DNA of 21,845 bases. It comes from an uncultured Desulfovibrio sp. (GTDB lineage Bacteria; Desulfobacterota; Desulfovibrionia; Desulfovibrionales; Desulfovibrionaceae). The notes under the pieces were generated by a model that searched no databases, was not told the origin of the DNA, and was given only the letters and a program-made list of their open reading frames with translations. Below, piece after piece: positions 13,903 to 21,845 of this stretch. Position 1 is the first letter of the stretch. Each line of letters starts with the position of its first letter. A program made the translations under genes and the position numbers. Location: contig CAMBWG010000003.1 of the NCBI GenBank assembly GCA_945871415.1, forward strand, positions 1-21,845, given 5' to 3'.

Positions 13903-16689
13903 ATGATCGGTGTGGATATGAAAGGGCTGATCGACACGTGCGACAGCTTTTGTCAGCAGGCGCTCAACAGTGCGGCAGGCATGACCGTACATCGGGAGCA
14001 TTACGAGGTCTGCTTTGAACACTTCCTGCTTGCCTGTCTTGAAGAACCGCGCTGCGACGTTGCCCTGATGCTGGCGGCGGCAGGTGTGGACATGGGCAGT
14101 CTGCGGGCGGCCGTCAACCGCAGTCTGGAACAGTTCCGCACGGGAAACAGCGGGCGTCCGGTCTTTTCCCCCACGCTGCAGGATGTCATGGAAGCGGGCT
14201 GGCTGGTGTCGTCGGTGGATCTGGGCAGCGCGCGTCTGCGTTCCGGCGGTATCCTGCTGGCCTTTGTGCGTCGCCCCAATTTTTATGCGCAGGGCGACTA
14301 TACCCGGCTGCTGCGCGACGTGGAGCCGGATGCCATGCTGCGGGGCTTCGGCGAGGTACGCGCTTCTTCCGTGGAAGAGCAGGACGCGGCCCGCCCCTCC
14401 GGCCCGGCAGCCGATACCGCGGGCGCCGACGACAGGAACGCCCCCGCGGGAGAGGGCTTCATTGCACGCTTCTGCGAAGACATTACGGCCAAGGCCGACG
14501 CGGGCGGGCTGGACCCGGTTTTCGGCAGGGATCAGGAAATCCGGCAGATGGTGGACATACTGGCCCGCCGCCGCAAGAACAATCCCATTCTGGTGGGAGA
14601 ACCGGGCGTCGGCAAAACGGCCGTCATGGAAGGACTGGCGCTGCGCATCACGCAGGGCGATGTCCCGGAAACTCTGCGCGGTGTGACGCTGCTCGGTCTG
14701 GATATGGGCCTTCTGGAAGCCGGAGCCTCGGTCAAGGGCGAGTTTGAACGCCGCCTCAAGGGCGTTCTGGATGAAATCAAGGCGTCGCCGAAGTCAATCA
14801 TTCTCTTTATCGACGAAGCCCATCTGCTGGTGGGCGCGGGCAATGCCGCCGGCGGCTCGGATGCCGCCAATCTGATGAAGCCCGCGCTGGCCCGAGGAGA
14901 AATCCGCACCTGCGCCGCCACCACATGGAAGGAATACAAGAAATATTTTGAAAAGGACCCGGCACTGGCGCGCCGCTTTCAGGTCGTCAAGCTGGACGAG
15001 CCCAGCCCGGCGACCACGGCCCTGATCCTGCGCGGTCTGCGCGCGGGCTATGAAAAAAGCCACGGCGTGCTGATTCGTGACGAGGCCATCGAGGCAGCCG
15101 CGGACTTCGGCGCGCGCTATATCAGCGGGCGCTTTCTGCCGGACAAGGCCATTGACCTGCTGGACACGGCCTGCGCGCGCGTCAAGGTATCGCTGGCCTC
15201 GCGCCCCGCGCCGCTGGAAGACGCCATCCGGCGCTCGCAGGCGGGGCAGCGGGAATGCACGGCGCTGGAACGGGATCGCGACGAGGGCCTGCCCGTGGAC
15301 GAGCAGCGCCTTGCCGAAATCCGCCGCAGCATCGAAGAGGCCGACGCCGAAGCCGCCCGTCTGGAACAGGCCTGGCAGGAAGAACGACGCCTGGCGCAGG
15401 ACCTGCTGGATGCCCGCGGCGCGCTGAACGCCCTGCGCTCCGGCAATCCCGCAACCGCGCCGGAGGCGGCAGCGGAAACAACGGCCGGAGAAGCGGACAC
15501 GGTTCCCGCGGCCGCAAAGCCTCAGACCGAAGAGGAAGCGCTGGAAGCCGTGCGTGCCGCCCGTGAGGCACTGGAAACATGGCAGGCCGGAAAACCGCTG
15601 ATCAATGTGGAGGTCAACGCCGAAACCGTGGCGCGCGTCGTTGCGGACTGGACAGGTATTCCCGTGGGCAAGGTCGCCCGCGAACAGGCCGGGCAGATGG
15701 CCCTGCTGGGCGAGACACTGGCCCGGCGCATCAAGGGACAGGACGCGGCCCTTGCCGCCGTCACCGAAGGCATTCAGGCGGGCAAGGCGGGGCTGCGCGG
15801 CCCGCAGCAGCCTCTGGGCGTCTTTCTGCTGGTGGGACCGTCCGGCGTGGGCAAGACGGAAACCGGGCTGGCGCTGGCCGACGCCCTGTTCGGTGACGAA
15901 AGCTCCATTGTCACGGTGAACATGAGCGAATTTCAGGAAAAGCACATGACGTCGCGCCTGATCGGTTCCCCTCCGGGCTATGTGGGCTACGGAGAAGGCG
16001 GTCTGCTGACCGAGGCCGTGCGCCGCAAGCCGTATTCCGTGGTCCTGCTGGACGAGGCCGAAAAGGCGCATCCCGATGTGATGCAGCTCTTCTATCAGGT
16101 CTTCGACAAGGGCGTGCTGACCGACGGCGAAGGCGTGGAAGTCAGTTTCCGCAATACGGTCATCATGCTGACATCCAATCTGGGCTCGGCCATTACGCAG
16201 CAACTGTGCGCGGACGGACGCACGCCCGACGCCGCCACGCTGACAACAGCCCTGCGCCCCACTCTGTCGCGTCATTTTCAGCCCGCTCTGCTGGCGCGCA
16301 TGACCATTGTTCCCTATGTGGGCCTGACGCAGGAAGCTCTGCGCATCATTGCGGAACAGAAGCTGTCCTCCCTGGCCCGTCGTCTGCACGGCAACAACGG
16401 TATGACGCTGACCTGGGACGAGGCCCTGCCCGCCGCGCTGGCCGCTCGCTGCACGGAAACCGAAACCGGCGCGCGCAATATTGATGCCGTGCTGGCAGGC
16501 TCCATCCTGCCCGCCCTGTCGCGCCGGATACTGCAGCGCATGACGGAAAACGGCAACGACGAAGCCGCGGAAGTACATATGAGCGTTGCGGAAAACGGCG
16601 ACATGACCATCAGCTTTGCCGACGACGGCTCCAGCGACGCCGCGCCGGAAGCGGACGCAACAGCGAACGAAGAAAACGCAACGCAATAA
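13903..16689 (+). CDS. clpV: T6SS sheath-recycling AAA+ ATPase ClpV (TssH)
   Basis: A 928-residue ClpB-type AAA+ ATPase of the ClpV branch. The N-terminal domain (about 1-150) is followed by the first AAA module with Walker A GEPGVGKT (232-239) and Walker B FIDEAH (Asp near 304). A charged helical middle region (about 430-570) with Glu/Ala-rich stretches comes next. The second module has Walker A GPSGVGKT (645-652) and Walker B LLDEAEKAH (Asp near 717). ClpV unfolds contracted TssBC sheath so subunits can be reused. Both ATPase sites look intact. ATG 13903 is preferred, with GGGAGA four bases upstream; a TTG at 13891 is in frame but overlaps that ribosome site. The acidic C-terminal tail (about 880-928) is low complexity. 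Confidence 0.95.
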   Translation: MIGVDMKGLIDTCDSFCQQALNSAAGMTVHREHYEVCFEHFLLACLEEPRCDVALMLAAAGVDMGSLRAAVNRSLEQFRTGNSGRPVFSPTLQDVMEAGWLVSSVDLGSARLRSGGILLAFVRRPNFYAQGDYTRLLRDVEPDAMLRGFGEVRASSVEEQDAARPSGPAADTAGADDRNAPAGEGFIARFCEDITAKADAGGLDPVFGRDQEIRQMVDILARRRKNNPILVGEPGVGKTAVMEGLALRITQGDVPETLRGVTLLGLDMGLLEAGASVKGEFERRLKGVLDEIKASPKSIILFIDEAHLLVGAGNAAGGSDAANLMKPALARGEIRTCAATTWKEYKKYFEKDPALARRFQVVKLDEPSPATTALILRGLRAGYEKSHGVLIRDEAIEAAADFGARYISGRFLPDKAIDLLDTACARVKVSLASRPAPLEDAIRRSQAGQRECTALERDRDEGLPVDEQRLAEIRRSIEEADAEAARLEQAWQEERRLAQDLLDARGALNALRSGNPATAPEAAAETTAGEADTVPAAAKPQTEEEALEAVRAAREALETWQAGKPLINVEVNAETVARVVADWTGIPVGKVAREQAGQMALLGETLARRIKGQDAALAAVTEGIQAGKAGLRGPQQPLGVFLLVGPSGVGKTETGLALADALFGDESSIVTVNMSEFQEKHMTSRLIGSPPGYVGYGEGGLLTEAVRRKPYSVVLLDEAEKAHPDVMQLFYQVFDKGVLTDGEGVEVSFRNTVIMLTSNLGSAITQQLCADGRTPDAATLTTALRPTLSRHFQPALLARMTIVPYVGLTQEALRIIAEQKLSSLARRLHGNNGMTLTWDEALPAALAARCTETETGARNIDAVLAGSILPALSRRILQRMTENGNDEAAEVHMSVAENGDMTISFADDGSSDAAPEADATANEENATQ

Positions 16690-16740
16690 CGCAACAACAA
16701 CGCAAAACAGCAAAAGCCATGTCGGGGCCTGTTACCACTG

Positions 16741-16853
16741 GAGCGTTTCAACTTTGAAAAAGGTGAAACGCGACGGCACAGCGCCGCCCGGCCCGAAGCG
16801 ATCGGAAAAATACGTTTTTTCCGCGAAACGACAGGCCGTACTGAAAAGACTCC
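16741..16853 (+). repeat. Intergenic repeat copy 7, lacking the last hairpin
   Basis: Starts GAGCGTTTCAACTTTGAAAA and retains the first hairpin with one mismatch (GCGTTTCA.CTTT with AAAGGTGAAACGC), the GC core and the CGGAAAAA/TTTTTCCG stem. After ACGACAGGCCGTA it jumps straight to CTGAAAAGACTCC. About 26 bases containing the final palindrome are absent. It lies downstream of clpV and directly before the terminator. Confidence 0.8.
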
Positions 16854-16854
16854 A

Positions 16855-16907
16855 ACGGGAAGGATTTTCCTTAATCACGGAAAATCCTTCCCGTTCTCTC
16901 ATTTTTA
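16855..16907 (+). terminator. Strong terminator at the end of the T6SS locus
   Basis: A perfect 16-bp stem (16855-16870 with 16879-16894) with loop TTAATCAC is followed by TCTCTCATTTTTAT. It ends the + strand transcription unit. The stem is preceded on the other strand by A-rich sequence only weakly, so it acts mainly for the + strand. Confidence 0.85.
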
Positions 16908-16926
16908 TATGCCATCATGACGCAAA

Positions 16927-16954
16927 GACCCCGCTTCCTTACGGAGGCGGGGTC
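16927..16954 (-). terminator. Terminator of the porin gene (- strand)
   Basis: A 12-bp stem (16927-16938 with 16943-16954, one G-T pair) with a four-base loop. On the - strand it lies 20 bases after the porin stop codon and is followed by TTTGCG. It faces the T6SS terminator, so the two units converge here. Confidence 0.75.
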
Positions 16955-16974
16955 CTGCATCAGGGACAGAACGC

Positions 16975-18519
16975 TTAGAAAGAATAAATAAACAGCGTAC
17001 TGATATTCCAGGCGTCGCGGATCTGGTTGGAACCGCCGCCGGTATTGGCTCTGCCCCAGGTATTGTCGCCCTTGTCGAGCCAGAGGGTCACATAGGTAAC
17101 GTCAAGATTGAAACGCAGGTTTTCATAAATCTTGAACTTGTTGGAGAGCCCCACTTCAAAGGCATAGTCCTTCTGCGTCATGTAGACGTTGTCGCGGCCC
17201 ACATAGGAAGCGCCCGTAGGATTATTGGGCGCCATCCACGAACCCGTGCGATCATGCAGCCTGCTCAGAATACCGGAATCGTTGGTGCCGCCGAAGAAGC
17301 TCACATGCAGGGTGTGACGGATATCCTCAAGGAAGCTCACATCCTTGAGGCGTGCGCCGAAGCCCCAGGTGCCCGCAAGGTTGTTGTTGATGGCGCGGTC
17401 ACGTTCCAGACCGTTTTCATTAACGCCCGAATAGGTCTGCGAAAAACTGGAAACGCCGTAGTCGTTGCTGATGGTGGGCAGGCGTTCCGAACCGTTGCCG
17501 AGGTTGTCGTCGTCGCCGGAACCATACCAGCCGTAGATGCCGGGCGTGCCCCAGTCCATCTTGTATTCCATCAGCAGAGCCGCCAGCCAGCCGCGACGGT
17601 CAAGCGCCGGATCGTCTTCCCAGCGCACGCTGCCGTACGTGAATTCCCAGGCGATGCGGAAGGGATCCCAGAGGGTCACGTCGCCCGCAAGACCGGCCCA
17701 CCAGGCATTGGCATAGGAATTCAGGGATTTGTTGGTATGACGGGTGACATCAGCCATGACGGGCAGCATGCCGCTGAAGAAATAATTACCGTTAACCCCG
17801 TTAATACGATTGCCGATATACTCGTCTTTACCCGCCGTCGTGAGCTTGCGCAGGGTATTGGGACCGATGGCGCTGTACATGGCCCACGGCGTCAGGCGCA
17901 GACCGTCAAAGGTCAGGGGCAGGAACAGGCCGCCGATGTCCATGTTGTCCATGTAGTTTTTACCGCGCTCATCGGCATCGCCCGCGTAGTTGTCATTGTA
18001 GGGGCGCGCCCAGAAAGCCGTCAGAGCCACATTATCATTAATGGTATAGCTGGCCGTGACAGCCGCAAGGTCCGTGCTCATGACCGTGGGGCCGTCAAGC
18101 GCCATATAGGGCGTCTGCAGGCCCTGAATACCCATGCGCAGACGCAAATCCGTGCTGGGAACCGTCCAGTCCAGGAAGGCGCGCTTGACCTTGACGATGG
18201 TACCGTCGGCGCCCATAGCCGCGCCGCCCTGCGGATTGTCTCCCTTGCCCCAGATGCTCTTGCCTATTTCAAAATAGACTTCGCCCATGAGGTTTTCGGA
18301 AGCCACGGCATCCAGTTGCAGACGAACACGCGAACGGGCTTCAAACTCATCTTCCGAATTGTCGTAGCCGGCATGGCCCTTGTTGGTGAAGTTGCCGTTC
18401 TGCCCGTACTGGAAGTTTGCCAGCCAGACGCCCTTGGCTTTAAAATCCACTGCCGCTGCCTGCTGCGCCGCGCCCAGGATCAGCGCCGCCGCCAGTAATA
18501 CCCGTACAATCTTTTTCAT
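16975..18519 (-). CDS. Outer-membrane porin, Desulfovibrio type
   Basis: A 514-residue outer-membrane beta-barrel protein. A signal peptide (MKKIVRVLLAAALILGAAQQ, cleavage after AAA at about residue 23) precedes VDFKAKGVWLANFQYGQN. The protein has many alternating aromatic strands, such as VYFEIGKSIWGKG, AFLDWTVPSTDLRLRMGIQG and FEVGLSNKFKIYENLRF, and ends in a C-terminal Phe (LFIYSF), the assembly signal for the BAM machinery. It matches the homotrimeric porin family abundant in Desulfovibrio, which allows diffusion of small solutes across the outer membrane. The ATG at 18519 is used because the signal peptide starts there and AAGG lies upstream; longer in-frame starts add unrelated residues. 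It has its own terminator and a 263-bp upstream region. Confidence 0.88.
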   Translation of the reverse strand: MKKIVRVLLAAALILGAAQQAAAVDFKAKGVWLANFQYGQNGNFTNKGHAGYDNSEDEFEARSRVRLQLDAVASENLMGEVYFEIGKSIWGKGDNPQGGAAMGADGTIVKVKRAFLDWTVPSTDLRLRMGIQGLQTPYMALDGPTVMSTDLAAVTASYTINDNVALTAFWARPYNDNYAGDADERGKNYMDNMDIGGLFLPLTFDGLRLTPWAMYSAIGPNTLRKLTTAGKDEYIGNRINGVNGNYFFSGMLPVMADVTRHTNKSLNSYANAWWAGLAGDVTLWDPFRIAWEFTYGSVRWEDDPALDRRGWLAALLMEYKMDWGTPGIYGWYGSGDDDNLGNGSERLPTISNDYGVSSFSQTYSGVNENGLERDRAINNNLAGTWGFGARLKDVSFLEDIRHTLHVSFFGGTNDSGILSRLHDRTGSWMAPNNPTGASYVGRDNVYMTQKDYAFEVGLSNKFKIYENLRFNLDVTYVTLWLDKGDNTWGRANTGGGSNQIRDAWNISTLFIYSF

Positions 18520-18782
18520 GGATACAACCTTCACAAAACCCGTTGAGGGGGGAATGGCCTCAAACGACATACCCATCCCGAACATGTTCCACCCTCACGG
18601 CAAAAACAGTTCGTCATACGCCAGAGCCTGCCGGGGGACGGCTGCCGGCACGACCCGGGCCGTACTTTCTTCAGTACAAAGGAGAAGGGATGTCGGGGGA
18701 AGGCTGCGTCGCGCCGGCGACGCGCGCTCCCGCGGCGTGGAGGGTTCCCGCGCAGAGCGCCCTCCCCCGACACACCCCGCGA
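18520..18782. other. Region upstream of the porin: large inverted repeat and palindrome
   Basis: No gene is seen here. An inverted repeat joins TGTCGGGGGA (18691-18700) to TCCCCCGACA (18763-18772), with further partial pairing inside (AAGGCTGCG with CGCAGAGCGC). The inner part is very GC-rich. A small hairpin GTACT-TTCTTC-AGTAC lies at 18662-18677. A perfect 10-base palindrome GAACATGTTC (18580-18589) could be an operator for the porin. On the - strand the large stem lies 10 bases after the stop of the oxidoreductase gene and may terminate it, although no T-run follows directly. No clear -35/-10 pair was found. Confidence 0.45.
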
Positions 18783-20480
18783 CTACACCTGCATGCGCAA
18801 GGGGAAGGTAAAGGCAATGGCACCGCAGGGGCAGCTGGTACGGCAGTTGGCGCAATGCCAGCATTCGTCGCCGTGCATGACTTCGGGACGCTCGGCTTCC
18901 TGCCAGGGACGCAGCTCCAGCACATAACCGGGGCAGTCATCCACGCAGGTGCCGCAGGCCTTGCAATGGCCGCAATGGAAGCAACGGGCGGCTTCGCGCA
19001 TGGCCTGCTCGGCCGTAAGTCCCTCGTTGAGTTCGGCAAAGGGCTTGGGGCAATCATTGATGGCTTCGACTTCCGCCGGAGCCTCTTCATACTGATCGAT
19101 GCCGTAAATATCGGCGTACTGAACCACATAGGGAGCGACGTCGCTGCCCATGCCGTCGCAGGCTTCGATCATGTTGTCGTCATTGAGGACAAAGACACGC
19201 GAAGTTTCGCCGGTAAGGTAGGCATGAGCGGCAAAGGCGGCGCGGCGACCGTCGCCCACGGCACGGGCAATGGAAGCGGGACCGGCGGACACGTCACCGG
19301 CGGCAAAGACGCCTTCACGGCTGGTGCGCTGGCAGGCGTCGGCCTTGATCCAGCGACGGGGCGACAGTTCCAGACCGGCGGCATTTTCGCCGAGGAAGTC
19401 CAGATCGGTCTTCATGCCCACGGCGAAGATGACGGTATCGCAATCAAGCGTCTTTTCGCCGCCGGGCACCGGTTCGAGAACGGGCTTGCCCTTCTCGTCA
19501 AAGCTGCAGGAAGCCACTTCGAAGAAATCCACGCCCTTCACGGTGTCGCCGTCCACGCGCACGGCGGACATGGTGCAGGAATTGTGGATGATCACGCCTT
19601 CCCTGGCGGCAAGCTGCAGATCTTCCTCGGGAGCGCGCATTTCTCCGGCCTTTTCAAGGCAGATGACATGCACGGTTTCAGCGCCCATGCGGCGTGCGGT
19701 AAAGGCGCAGTCAAAGGCCACGCCGCCGCCGCCCATGATGACGACGGTCTTGCCTACGCTGGTGGTATGTCCGAGAGCGGCGGCACGCAGGAACTGCATG
19801 GCCTTGACGGCATGATCCGCGCCGGGGACGGGCAGGCTGTTTTCTGCGGGAACGCCGGTAGCCACAATGACGGCATCGGCACGCGAACGGATTTCCTCAA
19901 AGGTGATGTCACGGCCCACGCGGGTATTGACGCGGGCGCGCACGCCGGCCTGCAGGACCAGACCCACTTCCCGGTCCACGATATCGCGGGGCAGGCGGAA
20001 GTTGGGCACGCCGTAACGGGGCACGCCGCCCAGAACGGGTTCGGCTTCGTAGACGGTCACGTCATGACCCAGCAGGGCCAGGAAATAGGCGGAGGTCAGA
20101 CCGGCGGGCCCGCCGCCGATGACGGAAACCTTCTTGCCCGTGGCCGGGCGACGATGGAAGACGACCTTTTCCTGTTCGGCAAAGGTGGCGGCGGCGCGTT
20201 CCAGCGCACGGGTATTGACGCAGCCGTCCTTATGATTGCGGTTGCAGGCGCCCATGCAGAAATGCGGGCAGACGCGACCGGTAATGCCGGGGAAGGGATT
20301 CTTGGCGCGCAGATAGCGCAGAGCTTCGGTAAATTCGCCCTTTTCCACCAGCGACTGCATCTTCTGGATGGAATTACCGGCAGGGCAGGACGCTTCGCAC
20401 GGAGACGTGCGGAACTGTTCTTTCAGGGACGCCCCCAGCACGACGGGGCGCGTAATTTCACGACTATATCTCGGCGGCAT
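18783..20480 (-). CDS. GltD-like FAD/NAD(P) oxidoreductase with C-terminal Fe-S domain
   Basis: A 565-residue flavoprotein. The N-terminal cysteine-rich region (PCEASCP at 27-33; VCPHFCMGAC at 70-79) is that of the GltD-type Fe-S domain. It is followed by an FAD-binding Rossmann motif (GGGPAG at 122-127), an NAD(P)-binding Rossmann motif (VVIMGGGGVAFDCA) and the closing FAD motif (GVFAAGDVSAGPASIARAVGDG). The C-terminus has two cysteine groups (500, 503, 506, 509, 512, 516 and 540, 543, 546, 550, 552) that could hold two [4Fe-4S] clusters. The family moves electrons between NAD(P)H, FAD and Fe-S partners; the substrate here is unknown. GGAG precedes the start, and the AprA-like gene ends 37 bp upstream, so the two probably form one operon and one complex. 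It is not a typical glutamate synthase subunit, since no GltB-like gene is adjacent. Confidence 0.85.
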   Translation of the reverse strand: MPPRYSREITRPVVLGASLKEQFRTSPCEASCPAGNSIQKMQSLVEKGEFTEALRYLRAKNPFPGITGRVCPHFCMGACNRNHKDGCVNTRALERAAATFAEQEKVVFHRRPATGKKVSVIGGGPAGLTSAYFLALLGHDVTVYEAEPVLGGVPRYGVPNFRLPRDIVDREVGLVLQAGVRARVNTRVGRDITFEEIRSRADAVIVATGVPAENSLPVPGADHAVKAMQFLRAAALGHTTSVGKTVVIMGGGGVAFDCAFTARRMGAETVHVICLEKAGEMRAPEEDLQLAAREGVIIHNSCTMSAVRVDGDTVKGVDFFEVASCSFDEKGKPVLEPVPGGEKTLDCDTVIFAVGMKTDLDFLGENAAGLELSPRRWIKADACQRTSREGVFAAGDVSAGPASIARAVGDGRRAAFAAHAYLTGETSRVFVLNDDNMIEACDGMGSDVAPYVVQYADIYGIDQYEEAPAEVEAINDCPKPFAELNEGLTAEQAMREAARCFHCGHCKACGTCVDDCPGYVLELRPWQEAERPEVMHGDECWHCANCRTSCPCGAIAFTFPLRMQV

Positions 20481-20517
20481 GACTGATTCTCCTTACTATG
20501 CGACTGTGTATGACCGC

Positions 20518-21845
20518 CTAAAGCAGCGGCGCCTTGCCCCACTGGAAGCGCGGAAGACCGTTTTCGCCGCGGATGAGCAGCAGCGGCCTGGCCATTTCGG
20601 GATTCAGTTCGGGATAGTCACGCAGCTTGTAGACACAACGTCCGGTTTCCTTGCGTTCCATGGTGGCCTGAATGACCAGTTCGCATACGGCAAGGATGTC
20701 GCGCGATTCATGGCAACGCATAAGTTCGCGGAAATTGCCGGCCTGCAGCAGCGGCGCCTTGGTGGACAGGAAGCGAATCTTTTCCAGCGCGCGCTCCATG
20801 CCCGCCATGGAACGACGGAAGCCCATGTAATAGTTCATGACATTGCGGGTGGCCTGTTCCAGCTCATGGTAGCTCACGCCGTCCTCGACCTTGAGGGGAG
20901 CGAACACTTCGTCGCGGACCGACGCGGCCAGATCGTCATTGACGGAACCCGCAAGGCTCATGCCCGCGGCGCGCATGCCGGCCTGACGCCCGGCTTCGTA
21001 ACCGCCGCACATGGCCCCGGAGCAGTACAGGAAAATACTGCCGCAGAAGAGATTGGGCACGGAGCTTTCAAAGGTGTCGTTGACGGCGATGGTACCGCCG
21101 AAAATCAGTTCGCCGATTTCCACTTCCAGCAGCTTGTGCTGGAAATCGGTTCCCGTGCATTCGGCCCAGTCGCCGAAGGTGGCCTTGTCGCCGGGCATGA
21201 GCACGTACTGCAGTTCATGCACCACATGCTCGTCCACATGACGCATATCCATGTAGAAAGGCGGGCCGGACCCCTCCATCTGTTCCTGGAAGGTGCCCTG
21301 AATCTGATTGTTGCGGACGCCGTTTTCCATCATGGGATCGTATTTGCCCATGAAGCGTTCGCCCAGCGCATTGAGTTCGTGCGCACCGGAGCTGTTGATA
21401 CCGTTCATGCCGGGGCAGCCGTAGCCCTTGGGCAGCATGGTGGCGCGCTGGTAGGTGTCCAGCTCGGTCACGGCCGCGCCGCAGTCATAGCCCAGCACCA
21501 CGCCCGCGCTGGTGTTGTAGGGGTACATCCACACGTTGTAGGGATTGTGCGTGGAATTGTCCGTGCCGCGCGTGGCCGAGCGCCCCTGAGCGGAAACCAC
21601 GGTTTTCGCGCGAATGATGTAGAATTCGCCGGTACGCACGTGCCATCCCAGCGCGCCGCAGGCCTTGCCGCCGTCGGTAAGAATCTTTACAGCCATCACA
21701 TGGTCAAGCACATTGACGCCGCTCTTGCGCACAATGCGCGCCATCACGCGCTTGATGGTCATGCCGTTGGCGATATGCACCCACCAGCGCCCCGGCTGTC
21801 CGAAGCCCTGGGTGCGCAGATAGGTGCCGTCGTCCTTCTTGCTGA
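20518..21845 (-). CDS. AprA/fumarate-reductase-like FAD flavoprotein subunit (partial, N-terminus outside window)
   Basis: The frame is open to the window edge. It gives at least 442 residues of a flavoprotein of the fumarate reductase/succinate dehydrogenase/adenylylsulfate reductase alpha type. Seen are GQPGRWWVHIANGMTIKRVM, AKTVVSAQGRSATRGTDN (the FAD-domain closing region), the capping-domain part with TMLPKGYGCPGMNGINSSGA, a C-terminal FAD loop (LFCGSIFLYCSGAMCGGYEAG) and the helical tail typical of the family (RSMAGMERALEKI; YKLRDYPELNPEMARPLLL). The N-terminal dinucleotide-binding motif lies outside. A GTG at 21780 is not the true start because conserved sequence continues upstream of it. 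The neighbouring GltD-like gene supplies a plausible electron donor. The substrate cannot be told from the sequence; true AprA is one alternative but is normally next to the ferredoxin subunit AprB. Confidence 0.75.
   Translation of the reverse strand, partial: SKKDDGTYLRTQGFGQPGRWWVHIANGMTIKRVMARIVRKSGVNVLDHVMAVKILTDGGKACGALGWHVRTGEFYIIRAKTVVSAQGRSATRGTDNSTHNPYNVWMYPYNTSAGVVLGYDCGAAVTELDTYQRATMLPKGYGCPGMNGINSSGAHELNALGERFMGKYDPMMENGVRNNQIQGTFQEQMEGSGPPFYMDMRHVDEHVVHELQYVLMPGDKATFGDWAECTGTDFQHKLLEVEIGELIFGGTIAVNDTFESSVPNLFCGSIFLYCSGAMCGGYEAGRQAGMRAAGMSLAGSVNDDLAASVRDEVFAPLKVEDGVSYHELEQATRNVMNYYMGFRRSMAGMERALEKIRFLSTKAPLLQAGNFRELMRCHESRDILAVCELVIQATMERKETGRCVYKLRDYPELNPEMARPLLLIRGENGLPRFQWGKAPLL

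Noticed and set aside
11..16853. The repeats as a CRISPR array
   Set aside because: Units are ~145 bp, kilobases apart and separated by genes; there are no spacers of constant length.
21000..21241. Small + strand frame opposite the AprA-like gene
   Set aside because: It lies wholly within a conserved coding region on the other strand and has no features of its own.

Overview
The window is about 22 kb of GC-rich DNA. Its left three quarters hold most of a type VI secretion system (T6SS) locus on the + strand. The right quarter holds three - strand genes: an outer-membrane porin of the Desulfovibrio type, a GltD-like FAD/NAD(P)/Fe-S oxidoreductase, and the C-terminal part of an AprA/fumarate-reductase-like flavoprotein. 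The porin type, the anaerobic flavin/Fe-S pair and the base composition point to a member of the Desulfovibrionaceae (Desulfovibrio, Bilophila, Mailhella or a relative). This is inferred from protein families, since no rRNA gene is present.

Layout: DUF3540 protein (174-767) and PAAR-like DUF4150 protein (771-1172), which probably serve the spike tip and effector loading; tssJ lipoprotein (1165-1776); tssK (1766-3151); tssL (3323-4132); tssM (4397-7690); a membrane-anchored, proline-rich protein with an AMIN-like C-terminal domain (7684-8301); tssE (8523-8939); tssA (9403-10983); tssB (11086-11577); tssC (11587-13059); hcp (13284-13763); a terminator; clpV (13903-16689); a second strong terminator. 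Genes for tssF, tssG and VgrG (tssI) are not here and are expected to the left of the window. JLM form the trans-envelope complex, K and E the baseplate parts, A the assembly platform and cap, BC the contractile sheath, Hcp the inner tube, and ClpV recycles the contracted sheath.

The most striking non-coding signal is a family of ~145-bp intergenic repeats. Six copies lie in the transcribed orientation and one truncated copy is inverted. They sit at most of the larger gaps of the T6SS locus and are absent from the last 5 kb. Each full copy has imperfect terminal inverted repeats (GAGCG/ATTTT...) and a chain of internal hairpins. Three copies begin exactly at the TAG stop of the preceding gene. 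They look like a MITE-like or REP-like element that may also act as structured RNA in the operon transcript. Other points of interest are the possible peptidoglycan-binding partner encoded between tssM and tssE, a TssM whose NTPase motifs look degenerate, and a sigma54-like site ahead of tssM.

The right end (- strand) reads, in transcription order, AprA-like flavoprotein (cut by the window edge), GltD-like oxidoreductase, a large inverted repeat, then the porin with its own terminator, which faces the T6SS terminator.
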